From Candidatus Bathyarchaeia archaeon (lineage in GTDB: Archaea; Thermoproteota; Bathyarchaeia; 40CM-2-53-6; DTGE01): a DNA stretch of 45,148 bases. The position numbers and the translations under genes are program-made. Shown here piece after piece: positions 18,635 through 27,462 of the stretch; the stretch's first letter is position 1, and the number at the start of each line of letters is the position of its first letter. Location of the stretch: contig JAWCKG010000014.1 of assembly GCA_038852285.1 (NCBI GenBank), forward strand, positions 1 to 45,148, written 5' to 3'. The notes under the pieces were generated by a model. The model saw only the letters and a program-made list of their open reading frames with translations, was not told the DNA's origin and ran no database searches.

Positions 18635-19084
18635 CAAGTGGAAGATGCCATTATGTTCCTGTCAAATTTTAAATCAGTATTGCAAGTAGAGGTTTATAAT
18701 TAACTTAAAAAGATATGCCAAAAGAGAAGGCTGTGCCGATTAGTTTAACTGGGATTCCGGTGCTGCTGGAGTTAAAAAGCCGATGAACATTCTCCCCCTA
18801 GACTGAACGTCCACGTAGAATACGAGATCCCATCCAGCTTAGGCTTAGATTCATCTTCCGCCATATCCAGCATCCCATGATCTCGACGATGTCCATGTTT
18901 ATATATGAGTAGGCATAAATCGTCTTAAAATCCGGAGGAAAAATGTTGTGGAAATGGAGGCATTTAAAGAGACATTATTTATGGTCCTAATACACCTTAC
19001 CTCTAACTCACCTACCAATTCAAGATTTATGACCCATACCTCCGAAGAGGTTCTAAACGTAGAATAATTTGAGGTGAAGTTGAA
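18635..19084. other. 450-base region with possible tiny genes
   Basis: No confident gene is present. Three short frames are worth recording: 18715-18786 plus (23 residues); 18943-18990 plus (15 residues), which has a TTTATATAT box near 18899 and a strong GGAGG site directly before its ATG; and 18954-19067 plus (37 residues), which ends 17 bases before the next gene. Any of these could be a leader or a remnant. The region also carries the GAGGTGA ribosome-binding site of the following gene. Confidence 0.4.
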
Positions 19085-20464
19085 GTGACGCTTAGCATAA
19101 AGGCTAGGGCGCCGCTAGTATTCCTTCTCGTTTCAATAGTTGTATCATCGCAGATTTCAATCATTCATGGGCTAAGGGTTGAAAGCCATGTCATATGCTC
19201 GGAGCTTGATAGTTATCATAAGCCTCTAAGATTTAAAACGGACTTCAAAAAGGGAGATCCCTGGGTCATCTCGTGGGTAAAGCTGAGAAACGTCGATAAA
19301 GCTTACACATGTACATGGAAGTGGAGGGACCCAGACAAGAATCTATGGACAGAGACTTCTGAAGAAGTCGCCCCAGGCGCTGAGAGCGTGTACAGCTACT
19401 TACCTCTCGAGGACGCTATGTTCGAGAAACCAGGGTTTTGGGCAGTTCTATTTTACACGGACGACCAATACCAGTTCACAGACCACTTCACCATACTGTC
19501 TGAAGAAAAAACTACTAGAACAGCCACTACTGCCGTTACAACAGTGGAGACATCCGTAGAAACTCCGACTAATCGATACGTTCTAGACATCGTAGACATT
19601 TTCGTTTCGCCGGCGGAAGGTGAGCACATCTACCCGGGCGACACGGTCAAGATAACGTACGTCATAGAGAACTCAGGTGATGCACCGGCGAGAAACATCA
19701 TCATCACGGTGGAAGCGGTTCCTAGTGGATTAGAGTTTGCTGGAGCGAATCCGCCTAAAGACATTCCCGTAGCTGGAAGAGCGGAGTTCACCTTAGAGTT
19801 TCAGGCTTTAACCCCTGGAGTCTACGAGTTAACTCGTCAAATCATCGGAGACGGAGAAATACTGGACACCGGGACAATAACCATCTCGGTGTCCCAGCCC
19901 GACGTCTACATAACGTCGGTTGACGTGAAAACAATTCCAAGTGAGGGCGTTGCGTTAAAACCAGGTGACTACTTAACCTACATTATTAGTTTAAAAAATA
20001 CAGGCACCACACCAGCTAGAACAGTAGAGTTTAAACCTACAAAGATCCCTGAAGGTGTAAAGCTGGTTGAATCCACTCCCCCCACTGAGATTCAAGCCGG
20101 GGAGACCAAGGACTTCAACTTGAAGTTCCTATGTGAGAAAGCAGGCTACTACGAGATTCCGTTAACTACGGTGGTTATGGGAAAAACCTTTGACTCAGGC
20201 ACCCTTGAAATATCGGTAACAAAACCGGCAACAGTCAGCTGGCCAATGATCGGGGGATTGTTAGCAGCCATCATAATCGCCGGAGCCGTCATATTCTACA
20301 AGAAGAGAGGTTTCCGAAGAGCTGGTTTGCCTGAAGCGGCTAAAAAACCACCAGAAGCCAAGAGAAAACCAATGGAAACAGTAGGCGGCTACTGCATACA
20401 CTGCGGAGCCCCAGTCGCTGAGTCAGATAAATTCTGCGGGAAGTGCGGTAATCCGCCTCGATAG
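19085..20464 (+). CDS. Surface protein with CARDB-like domains, membrane helix and C-terminal zinc ribbon
   Basis: The 459-residue product has a signal peptide (APLVFLLVSIVVSSQISIIHG), a beta-sandwich domain to about residue 140, a Thr-rich linker, then two similar domains of about 105 residues (DIVDIFVSPAEGEHIYPGD and DVYITSVDVKTIPSEG starts, each with an ENSGDAPARN or KNTGTTPART motif). These resemble CARDB/NEW3 extracellular adhesion domains (COG1361-like). One helix (about 383-403) is followed by a basic tail and a CxxC-x10-CxxC zinc ribbon (C437, C440, C451, C454) that would lie inside the cell. GTG start with GAGGTGA upstream. Function unknown. Confidence 0.75.
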   Translation: MTLSIKARAPLVFLLVSIVVSSQISIIHGLRVESHVICSELDSYHKPLRFKTDFKKGDPWVISWVKLRNVDKAYTCTWKWRDPDKNLWTETSEEVAPGAESVYSYLPLEDAMFEKPGFWAVLFYTDDQYQFTDHFTILSEEKTTRTATTAVTTVETSVETPTNRYVLDIVDIFVSPAEGEHIYPGDTVKITYVIENSGDAPARNIIITVEAVPSGLEFAGANPPKDIPVAGRAEFTLEFQALTPGVYELTRQIIGDGEILDTGTITISVSQPDVYITSVDVKTIPSEGVALKPGDYLTYIISLKNTGTTPARTVEFKPTKIPEGVKLVESTPPTEIQAGETKDFNLKFLCEKAGYYEIPLTTVVMGKTFDSGTLEISVTKPATVSWPMIGGLLAAIIIAGAVIFYKKRGFRRAGLPEAAKKPPEAKRKPMETVGGYCIHCGAPVAESDKFCGKCGNPPR

Positions 20465-20776
20465 CTTCGCTACTTTAATGGAAATTCCTCTCGACACATT
20501 TACCGGAAGGGCAGTAAAAAAATAGTCGTTAGGGGCTTACAGGCAAAACATGAACTCCATTATAGGCGCATCAATGCTTCGTAGGGAACCTTCTCCAGCG
20601 AAACCATTCGCACAGTAATCCTCTGGATACAGCCCTATCTTTAAGCGGAAGATCTGCTTTCAAACATACTCCGAATTGGGGATTTAATGATGAAGAATAA
20701 TTGATTTGACTTACGTTATGAAGAGCAGTTTAATAATTATAATTCGTCAAATTAATAATTAACGGAAATATTTGTT
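20465..20776. other. Convergent intergenic region with an AT-rich direct repeat
   Basis: This 312-base gap lies between the converging surface-protein and P-type ATPase genes. TTAATAATTA occurs at 20730-20739 and again at 20752-20761, exactly 22 bases apart. T-rich tracts near the ATPase 3' end may act as archaeal terminators. No gene is seen. Confidence 0.45.
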
Positions 20777-23503
20777 TTATGGGCGATGGGAGATCACATT
20801 CACCATTTCTTGCATGATTTTCGCAGTCTTTTTGATGTAAAGTCTGACTTTTCCAGTAGGCGTTCTCTCTAATCGATGTGCGTATCGTTTATAGAACCAC
20901 TTTTTAACGCCTTCGGTTAACGCGAGATAGGCGGCGATCAACAATGCTAATACTAGGAAAAACATAGGAGGAGGGTCCACAAAACGGAATAGATCCCCTA
21001 ATGGCGTATATGGTAGCATTAACGCGAGGCCAACGATGATCACATTGCTTAAAAGCAAGAGTCTACTTGGCTTGCTTTTGTAGAAAGGCGTTTGCCTAGT
21101 TCTTATGGCGAATATTACTAGAGTTTGTGTGCATAATGACTCCATAAACCACGCTGTTTGAAACAAAGATTCAGTTGCCTTGAAAATTATCAGCATTATG
21201 AAGAATGTTAGGAAGTCGAAGATGGAGCTTATTGGTCCCAGAGTTATCATGAATTGCTTTATGAAGGAGATGTCCCATCTTTTGGGTTTTTCAACGTAGT
21301 CTAGGTCTACGTTATCCGTTGTTATGGTGGACTGAGAGAACTCGTAAAGTAGGTTGTTTAAGAGTATTTGTATCGGGAGCATGGGGAGAAACGGTAGGAA
21401 TAGGGATGCTCCAGCGACGCTGAACATGTTGCCGAAGTTTGAGCTAACGCCCATCATAATGTATTTCATAGTGTTGCCGAAAGTTTTACGACCTTCCAAA
21501 ACACCATCATTCAGCACTCTCAAGCTTTTTTGCAGTAGTATGATGTCGGCTGACTCCTTAGCTATGTCAACAGCGTTATCCACCGATATGCCAACGTCCG
21601 CGGTCTTCATGGAAGGCGCGTCGTTAACACCGTCCCCTAAATAGCCAACTACATGGCCATTGTTTTTCAACGCGGTGATTACTCTATCTTTTTGTGTAGG
21701 TGTAACCCTTGCGAAAACGTTTGCCTCCTCAACCGCGATTTGAAGGGCTTCATCTGTCATCTGCGCGATTTCGCCGCCGAGGAGGATGCCTTTAATTTCA
21801 AAACCCAAGTGTTCGCAGGTCTTTTTCGTAACCATTTCATTGTCGCCGGTGAGGATTTTTAACTCAACCCCAGCCTTATTCAGAAACTGTATGGATTCTC
21901 GAGCTGACTCTTTAGGTGGATCCAAAAAAGCAACAAATCCTAAAAACACCATTTCGCTTTCGTCGTTCACAGAGTATACAAGCTTCTCTTCTCTAAGTTT
22001 CTTATATGAAACCGCTAGAACTCTGAATCCTTCAGAGCTCAAATCATAGTATTTCTGCTCTATCTTCCCATGCAATTCTTCTGTTAAATCAAGCACCTTG
22101 TTTTCATGTTCACAGAATGAACAAATCTTAGAGATATCTTCAGGGGCCCCCTTCGCGATGAAGAATCTTTGTTTTTCATGCTCGACGACGACGGAGACTC
22201 TTCTTCTTACAAAATCGAATGGAACTTCGTCTATTTTCTGATAATCCTTCACGTCGATGTCTTTATATTCGAGTATGGCCTCGTCGAGTGGACTTTTCAG
22301 CCCTGTTTGATGGTAACTGTTCAAGAAAGAATATAACAGTACTTTTTCACTGTCTTTTCCTTCCATATCCACATGTAGTATAAGCTTTATTTTGTTTTCT
22401 GTAAGCGTACCCGTCTTATCTGTACATAAAATGTCCATGCTTCCAAAATTTTCAATAGAGGGCAAGTGTTTTACGATAACTCCGTTCTTAGACATAGCAA
22501 GAGCTCCCTTCGAAAGGTTTATGGATAGAATCATGGGTAGAAGTTCAGGCGTCATGCCGACGGATAGAGCTACGGCGAAAAGAAGAGACTCCAAAACGTC
22601 ACGTCTAAAAAGCGCATTTGTGAAGAAAACAAACATCACTAGAAAGAAGGTGACTTGCATGATTAGAAAACTGAAACCTCTGATTCCTCTTTCAAACTCT
22701 GTTTCAGGCTGTTTTTCAACGAGTCTTTTAGCGATTTTCCCGTATTCAGTGAGGCCCCCTGTTTTTAAAACTAAGGCCGTCGCGGTTCCGCTGATGACTG
22801 ATGTTCCCATGAAGAGACAGTTATTCCATTCGATTGGAGGTGCCTCGCTCTTTATCGATGCGGGTGTTTTTTCTACTGGAAAGGATTCTCCTGTTAACGT
22901 TGACTGATTCACGAACAGATCCTTAGCTGCGATGACCCTTGCATCCGCGGGCACGATGTCTCCGGCGGAGAGATATATGATGTCGCCTGGCACAATTTCA
23001 GAAAGCTTCACTTCTTGCTTAACACCGTCTCTCAGAACCGTCGCGGTTGTGGTTACTTTCTCCTTCAACAGCTCCGCGGCTTTTTCCGCCCTGGATTCTT
23101 GATAAAAGTCAAGTAGTACGCTGATGAAAACGATGGAAAAAATGATGCCGACGTTTACGATTTCCCCGATGAAACCTGCGATTAAACCTGCGATCAACAA
23201 TATAACTATCAGGGGACTTCGGAAATGGGATAGAAATTCAGCGATGGCCGTTCTCTTCTTTCTTTTCGCGAGCTCATTGTAACCATATATTCTTAGCCTT
23301 TCTTCCACCTCTTCGGAGGAGAGGCCTGAAATGGAGGTGTTTAAACGGACGAGGAGGTCCTCAATCGGTAGGCTTAAAAGCTCTTCGGTTCTCGGCAGAG
23401 CCCAGCTCGAGCCTTGCCCAAGCTTCGTTCCCCCATCATTCCGAGCTCTCATCTTTTCCACGTCCATTTCTACCGAATCGCTCCTGAAGCTGGGCGTCGC
23501 CAT
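20777..23503 (-). CDS. mgtA: Mg2+-importing-type P-type ATPase
   Basis: The 908-residue protein has the P-type ATPase domains in order: an actuator with LTGES (about 203-207), the MTPELLPMI helix, the phosphorylation site ICTDKTGTLT (D362), the KGAPE nucleotide-binding motif, and the GDGVNDAPSMK hinge. The membrane segment NNLLYEFSQSTITTDNVD matches the Mg2+ transporter group (type IIIB, MgtA/MgtB). Length is typical. The first 35 residues are charged and not part of the fold, so translation may begin later. It would import Mg2+ at the cost of ATP. No regulatory leader was recognised upstream. Confidence 0.93.
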   Translation of the reverse strand: MATPSFRSDSVEMDVEKMRARNDGGTKLGQGSSWALPRTEELLSLPIEDLLVRLNTSISGLSSEEVEERLRIYGYNELAKRKKRTAIAEFLSHFRSPLIVILLIAGLIAGFIGEIVNVGIIFSIVFISVLLDFYQESRAEKAAELLKEKVTTTATVLRDGVKQEVKLSEIVPGDIIYLSAGDIVPADARVIAAKDLFVNQSTLTGESFPVEKTPASIKSEAPPIEWNNCLFMGTSVISGTATALVLKTGGLTEYGKIAKRLVEKQPETEFERGIRGFSFLIMQVTFFLVMFVFFTNALFRRDVLESLLFAVALSVGMTPELLPMILSINLSKGALAMSKNGVIVKHLPSIENFGSMDILCTDKTGTLTENKIKLILHVDMEGKDSEKVLLYSFLNSYHQTGLKSPLDEAILEYKDIDVKDYQKIDEVPFDFVRRRVSVVVEHEKQRFFIAKGAPEDISKICSFCEHENKVLDLTEELHGKIEQKYYDLSSEGFRVLAVSYKKLREEKLVYSVNDESEMVFLGFVAFLDPPKESARESIQFLNKAGVELKILTGDNEMVTKKTCEHLGFEIKGILLGGEIAQMTDEALQIAVEEANVFARVTPTQKDRVITALKNNGHVVGYLGDGVNDAPSMKTADVGISVDNAVDIAKESADIILLQKSLRVLNDGVLEGRKTFGNTMKYIMMGVSSNFGNMFSVAGASLFLPFLPMLPIQILLNNLLYEFSQSTITTDNVDLDYVEKPKRWDISFIKQFMITLGPISSIFDFLTFFIMLIIFKATESLFQTAWFMESLCTQTLVIFAIRTRQTPFYKSKPSRLLLLSNVIIVGLALMLPYTPLGDLFRFVDPPPMFFLVLALLIAAYLALTEGVKKWFYKRYAHRLERTPTGKVRLYIKKTAKIMQEMVNVISHRP

Positions 23504-23693
23504 TACCGCTATAAATCCACCATTCTTAAAACCGTTTCTACATTATTACGCGAATTCACCGATCGTGTTTGAAAAAGTCCACTTAGGGGGCTGAGAATAA
23601 GTCTTCTAATCAAAATAATGTGAGGTTAAAAATGAGTTAGAAGTTGTTATTCCTTGAAAAAGCTGAAAGTCAGAGCATCTGACCAATCTTAAG

Positions 23694-23792
23694 TGGCGCC
23701 GGGAGAGGGATTTGAACCCTCGTGACCCGAAGGGTCATCGGCTCTCCGCCTAGGGTTAGCAAGCCGACGCCATACCGCTAGGCGATCCCGGC
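23694..23792 (-). tRNA. tRNA-Ser(GCU) with a 13-base intron, CCA encoded
   Basis: On the minus strand the acceptor stem GCCGGGA pairs with TCCCGGC, followed by discriminator G and an encoded CCA. The T arm is GAGGG-TTCAAAT-CCCTC. A long variable arm (TGACCC-TTCG-GGTCA) marks a class II tRNA, and the anticodon loop TTGCTAA between TCGGC and GCCGA gives anticodon GCU. About 13 bases (plus-strand 23744-23756) interrupt the loop at the canonical 37/38 position, as in archaeal tRNA introns removed by the splicing endonuclease. Confidence 0.93.
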
Positions 23793-23853
23793 GTTTAAAT
23801 CAATTCATTAGCCTTCACGTAAACTTTTATTTAAGCCATAATTTAATTTTCCG

Positions 23854-24363
23854 GTGGAGCATTGTGGATTGAGAGCTCAGCCTATTCGAAGAGCATTCGC
23901 AAGCAGGCATTTAGAGTTCCCGGATGACTATGCGGGGAAGGTGGTTTACCCGACCGGCGTCAGGTGGGCTTGCGTGAAGTGTGGAGCATGCTGCATGGAT
24001 CAAAACGGCCGGGAACGGAAGATTTGGATGTTGAAGCGGGAAGCTGAGACCATCTCCAAACTCACGGGGTTAGAGGTGGATGACTTCTCAGATCAGGTAA
24101 GCGGCTCGAACCCCTACACCAGGGTTATGAAGAAGAAGGATGGGGCTTGCTTTTTCCTCAGGGATCTCAGGTGCTCAGTATACTCGGAGAGACCTTTAAC
24201 ATGCCGGTTCTATCCTTTCAGCTTAACAAAGGAGGATAAGGTTGCTGTGTTCAAGTTGACCGATGAGCCTTGCCCGGGGCTGGGTTTTGGAAAGCCTCTG
24301 CGAAGGGGGTTCTTCCTTAACCTGTTAGGCGTCGCGTCCAAACGTCTTCTAAACTTACGTTAA
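23854..24363 (+). CDS. YkgJ-type cysteine cluster protein (putative metal-binding)
   Basis: The 169-residue protein has the family pattern [10 protein letters not shown] (C40, C43, C46, C47), then [24 protein letters not shown], which together give the cysteine set of the Zn/Fe-S cluster family PF03692. Members are thought to bind a metal cluster, but no reaction is settled. It begins with GTG behind a TTTATTTAA box and runs convergently into rpsL: the two stop codons overlap in the palindrome GTTAAC. An earlier or later start within the first 20 residues is possible. Confidence 0.85.
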   Translation: MEHCGLRAQPIRRAFASRHLEFPDDYAGKVVYPTGVRWACVKCGACCMDQNGRERKIWMLKREAETISKLTGLEVDDFSDQVSGSNPYTRVMKKKDGACFFLRDLRCSVYSERPLTCRFYPFSLTKEDKVAVFKLTDEPCPGLGFGKPLRRGFFLNLLGVASKRLLNLR

Positions 24364-24797
24364 CGTCTCGGCTTCTCCTTCTTGCCGGTTAACAGGGCTT
24401 GAAGCGAGACGCCGTTCACCTTGAAGACTCTGTATCGGACGCCTGGAAGATCTCCGTAGGCCTTCCCCTCCGGTCCACCTATGCCTTCGATGTGAACCTC
24501 GTCATGCTCATCCACGATGTTTAACGAGCCGTCTCCCGGCAGGAAAGCCGTGACCACTTTCCCGTTTCGAATAAGCTGAGCCCTAACGCACTTTCTGATG
24601 GCGCTGTTCGGCTGCCTACACTCGATACCAACCTTTTCTAGGACAATACCCCTCGCCTGCGGGGACCCTTCCAACGGGTCAACCTTATAGTCTAAGCCGA
24701 GAATCCTCCTCTTAAATGGAGTATACTTCCACCTCAACTTTTTCCTGCTTTTCCGCAGGCTTCTAGCCGCGCGCAAACCCCTAGTCTTCTTCGCCAT
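24360..24797 (-). CDS. rpsL: 30S ribosomal protein S12 (uS12, archaeal type)
   Basis: The product (145 residues from [12 protein letters not shown]) contains the conserved decoding-centre loops [15 protein letters not shown] and [17 protein letters not shown], together with the archaeal/eukaryal N-terminal [15 protein letters not shown]12 sits at the interface of the small subunit and helps monitor codon-anticodon pairing. The open frame extends ten codons upstream to 24827, but homologues begin near the MAKK methionine, so I chose 24797. Unusually, it stands without rpsG or an elongation factor gene beside it in this window. Confidence 0.96.
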   Translation of the reverse strand: MAKKTRGLRAARSLRKSRKKLRWKYTPFKRRILGLDYKVDPLEGSPQARGIVLEKVGIECRQPNSAIRKCVRAQLIRNGKVVTAFLPGDGSLNIVDEHDEVHIEGIGGPEGKAYGDLPGVRYRVFKVNGVSLQALLTGKKEKPRR

Positions 24798-24958
24798 AAC
24801 AACCACTAGATGACCTTCATCAATCAACCAGATCCCCTATATTTATTTTTCCCGGCTATGAAACCGCTGCCGCCGACACCTTGACACGCCTCGAATAAAT
24901 CAAAGGAAAACGGTGCGGCGGGAGGATAAACGCAAAATACCTAAAGCTCATATAACAG

Positions 24959-26179
24959 GTGGCGTGTCAACTCAAAATTTCACAGGGTGTATGTGGTCTG
25001 AAAACGCGGTTCGACGTTATCGTGGTTGGAGCTGGACCCGCAGGGTCTTCGGCGGCAATGGAGGCCGCCCTTAACGGGGTTGAAACACTCCTTCTCGAGG
25101 AGCATGAACGGGTTGGGGTTCCTCCGCACTGCGCCGGGATACTTTACGACCCAGACCTCCGGAAGCTGGATCTCCGATTGCCTGAGAATGTTATTCAAAC
25201 TCATTTGAAGGGCGCGAGAATCCATGTATCTGACGCCGCTACCTTAGAGTGGAAGGCTTCCTTCACGATCGTTGACAGGCCGAGGCTGGACCAGCATCTC
25301 GCCGATATGGCGGTGAAATCTGGTGTTGAGCTTTGGACCAACACCTACGCGAAAGGAGTTGAAAGATATAACGGAAAGGTGTTCGTTGAAGCGGTGCAAC
25401 GTAAATCGGTAAGAAAGATTGAAGCGTTGGGAGTGGTGGCCGCCGATGGCTATAAAAGCCAAATTCGAAGGGGCCTCGGCCTCCCAACCGATTTGGAGCT
25501 AGCCACCTGTCTCCAATACGAGGTTGAGCCTTCCCCACTCGAAGATAATGACGTGATGGACATTTACATAGGTGGGGAATACGCTCCGGGAGGCTACGCT
25601 TGGATCGTTCCCGTCTCCGAGGGTTCCGCTAGAATCGGACTGGGGGTTAGGAACGTTAAGCGGAGCCCAAAACATTACCTAGACGAGTTGATGAAACGTC
25701 GATGTCCCGGATTTAAAATCCTAAAAGTCATGGGACACTGCGTCCCCTTATCGGGTCCTTTACGCAAAACCTTTGACGACAATGTTCTCTTCGCAGGCGA
25801 CGCTGCGGGGCAAGTTATACCGTCCAGCGGCGCTGGAATCACCTCCTCCATCACATGCGGACGAATCGCTGGAAGCGTCATCGCCCACGCCGTAAAATCC
25901 GGCTCTACAGCTTCGAAAGACCTTTCTCTCTACGAAAAAGGTTGGAGAAAGGTGTTGGGAGGAAAGTTTGAGGCTACACTTCAGCTAAAAAACTTGCTGG
26001 ACACCCTATCCCCAGATGAAATTGAAGCGCTCAAGGACACCCTAAAGAAAGTTGACGCGGCGACCCTGTTGCGTGAGGGAAGGACGGTTAATTTAGCGTT
26101 CAGACTCCTTTTAAAGAAGCCTTCGCTGGCGAAATTTCTACCAGTAGTGTACAAAGTAAAGAGACATGGAATCTTCTAA
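24959..26179 (+). CDS. Geranylgeranyl reductase family flavoprotein
   Basis: The 406-residue protein has the FAD dinucleotide-binding motif VVGAGPAGSSAAMEAA, the acidic end of strand 2 (LLLEEH), the PHCAGILY segment typical of the geranylgeranyl reductase family, and the second FAD motif FAGDAAGQVIPSSGAGI. A YAPGGYAWIVP strand lies in the substrate domain. In archaea such enzymes saturate the isoprenoid chains of membrane lipids (digeranylgeranylglycerophospholipid reductase), and paralogues reduce other isoprenoids. Length fits. GTG is the only start before the FAD motif. Which isoprenoid is reduced cannot be told. Confidence 0.88.
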   Translation: MACQLKISQGVCGLKTRFDVIVVGAGPAGSSAAMEAALNGVETLLLEEHERVGVPPHCAGILYDPDLRKLDLRLPENVIQTHLKGARIHVSDAATLEWKASFTIVDRPRLDQHLADMAVKSGVELWTNTYAKGVERYNGKVFVEAVQRKSVRKIEALGVVAADGYKSQIRRGLGLPTDLELATCLQYEVEPSPLEDNDVMDIYIGGEYAPGGYAWIVPVSEGSARIGLGVRNVKRSPKHYLDELMKRRCPGFKILKVMGHCVPLSGPLRKTFDDNVLFAGDAAGQVIPSSGAGITSSITCGRIAGSVIAHAVKSGSTASKDLSLYEKGWRKVLGGKFEATLQLKNLLDTLSPDEIEALKDTLKKVDAATLLREGRTVNLAFRLLLKKPSLAKFLPVVYKVKRHGIF

Positions 26180-26233
26180 TCAAGCTTAGCCATTCCACGA
26201 TGAAGGGCGAATCCTTAACGAAGTCTGGGACGT

Positions 26234-26947
26234 TTAGCTTTCAAGCCGCCTCTTCTCTCCAGCCTTAAAGTAAAGGCATAGATCGTTCAGGGGGCAGTCT
26301 ACGCATTTAGGCTTAACCTTACACCTTTCCTTACCATGCCTGACCATCAGCGCGTGAAACTCCTTCAAAACCTCAAGCTCCTCCGGCAGGGATTTTTGAA
26401 GAAAACGCTTAACCGAGTCGTAACGACGCTCCAGGGTTAAACCAAGCCTGTTCAAGATCCTCGTGGTGTAGGCGTCGGCGACGCACTCAGGCTTATCAGC
26501 CGCGTAGAGGATGATCGAGTCAGCGGTTTCAGGGCCAACACCCTTCACTGAGAGAAGAACCTCCCTCAACCTGTCTGACGGCAGACGGAGTAGGTCATCT
26601 ATGTCGCCGTTAAAATCCCTAGCGATCAGCGAAGCCATATTCTTCAGGTAAACGGCCTTCTCCCGGTAAAATCCAGCGGGCTTCAAAGCCTCCTCCAACT
26701 CGCCTAAGTCCGCCTGCGTTAAAGCCTTCGGATCCATCAACCCCTCCTCCTTCAACAAGGCTATTGAACGCTCAGCGTTCCGCCAATTCGTACGCTGCGT
26801 CAATATCGCGCCCACCATTACCTCAAACCGACTCTCACCAGGCCACCAACCTTGCCTCCCATAACTTTGAAGCAAACGTCCATAACACAACATCAAAAGG
26901 CCTTTACCTCCATTCACATCCGCCGCCTTCAAACCTGCTTCGACCAC
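26234..26947 (-). CDS. Endonuclease III-like DNA glycosylase, MagIII/COG2231 type
   Basis: The 237-residue product has the helix-hairpin-helix LLSVKGVGPETADSIILYAA, the catalytic aspartate D158 in CVADAYTTRIL and a [4Fe-4S] ligand set C209, C215, C218, C224. In bifunctional endonuclease III the hairpin carries a catalytic lysine (GRKTA); here the same place is glutamate (GPETA, E140), as in monofunctional MagIII-type glycosylases. MVGAILTQRTNW is also typical of this subgroup. It most likely removes alkylated or otherwise damaged bases by water attack without lyase activity. The first 15 residues may be untranslated if a later start is used. Confidence 0.87.
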   Translation of the reverse strand: MVEAGLKAADVNGGKGLLMLCYGRLLQSYGRQGWWPGESRFEVMVGAILTQRTNWRNAERSIALLKEEGLMDPKALTQADLGELEEALKPAGFYREKAVYLKNMASLIARDFNGDIDDLLRLPSDRLREVLLSVKGVGPETADSIILYAADKPECVADAYTTRILNRLGLTLERRYDSVKRFLQKSLPEELEVLKEFHALMVRHGKERCKVKPKCVDCPLNDLCLYFKAGEKRRLES

Positions 26948-27056
26948 CTATCGATTAAAACAGCGCCTCTTTAAACAGAAATTTAACGTTAAACCAGCAT
27001 CTCCCCATTATAAAACAAAAACCTTTAAACTCTCTTCTTGAAAAGAAAGGGGTAGC

Positions 27057-27221
27057 GGGCCCGTAGCTCAGCCAGACCTTCACGGTCCTGAAAAGGTAGA
27101 GCACCGGTGGCATAACATGAACCCGGTGAAGCTTTTAACCTGAGCTGGAGGCCACCCGGAGAACGGGCTCAAAGCCTAATTCGGGCAAGGGTCTCGGGTT
27201 CAACTCCCGGCGGGCCCGCCA
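27057..27221 (+). tRNA. tRNA-Lys(UUU) interrupted by four introns
   Basis: Acceptor GGGCCCG (27057-27063) pairs with CGGGCCC (27211-27217), then G and an encoded CCA. The T arm is TCGGG-TTCAACT-CCCGG. A normal tRNA results only if four segments are removed: about 27076-27095 (D loop, 20 nt), 27108-27130 (between positions 30 and 31, 23 nt), 27138-27153 (canonical 37/38, 16 nt) and about 27162-27190 (variable loop, near 29 nt). The joined exons give D loop AGCCAGGTA, anticodon stem CCGGG/CCCGG, loop CTTTTAA (UUU) and variable region AGGTC. Introns 1, 2 and 4 form local hairpins with exon sequence. Exact borders are uncertain by one or two bases. A CCTTTAAAC box lies near 27022. Confidence 0.85.
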
Positions 27222-27462
27222 CATCGCGGGTCAGATAGATGGATACGAGGCTTCTCTTACCGCATCTTTTGCCTCAGGACCCTCGCATTAACCCAATCCT
27301 TTAGCGCCTCATAGAATCATCGTCTATGGTAGTGTAGTCACTTCTACGACCAACTTACCAGTCTTCTCCTTACAGAGATTACTGTTGTAGGTTCAGGGTT
27401 AGGCGCTCAAGATTTTATTTTATATTAGGTTCGATGAAGGAAATTATCAATTATTTGCATGG

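Noticed and set aside
20730-20761. TTAATAATTA direct repeat as an operator
   Set aside because: It lies downstream of both neighbouring genes, so promoter control is unlikely; AT-rich terminator sequence is simpler.
22392-22907. 171-residue plus-strand frame inside mgtA
   Set aside because: It is antisense to the conserved ATPase core and has no recognisable motif.
23504-23690. Mg2+ riboswitch before the MgtA-type gene
   Set aside because: The leader is short and no known riboswitch core was recognised.
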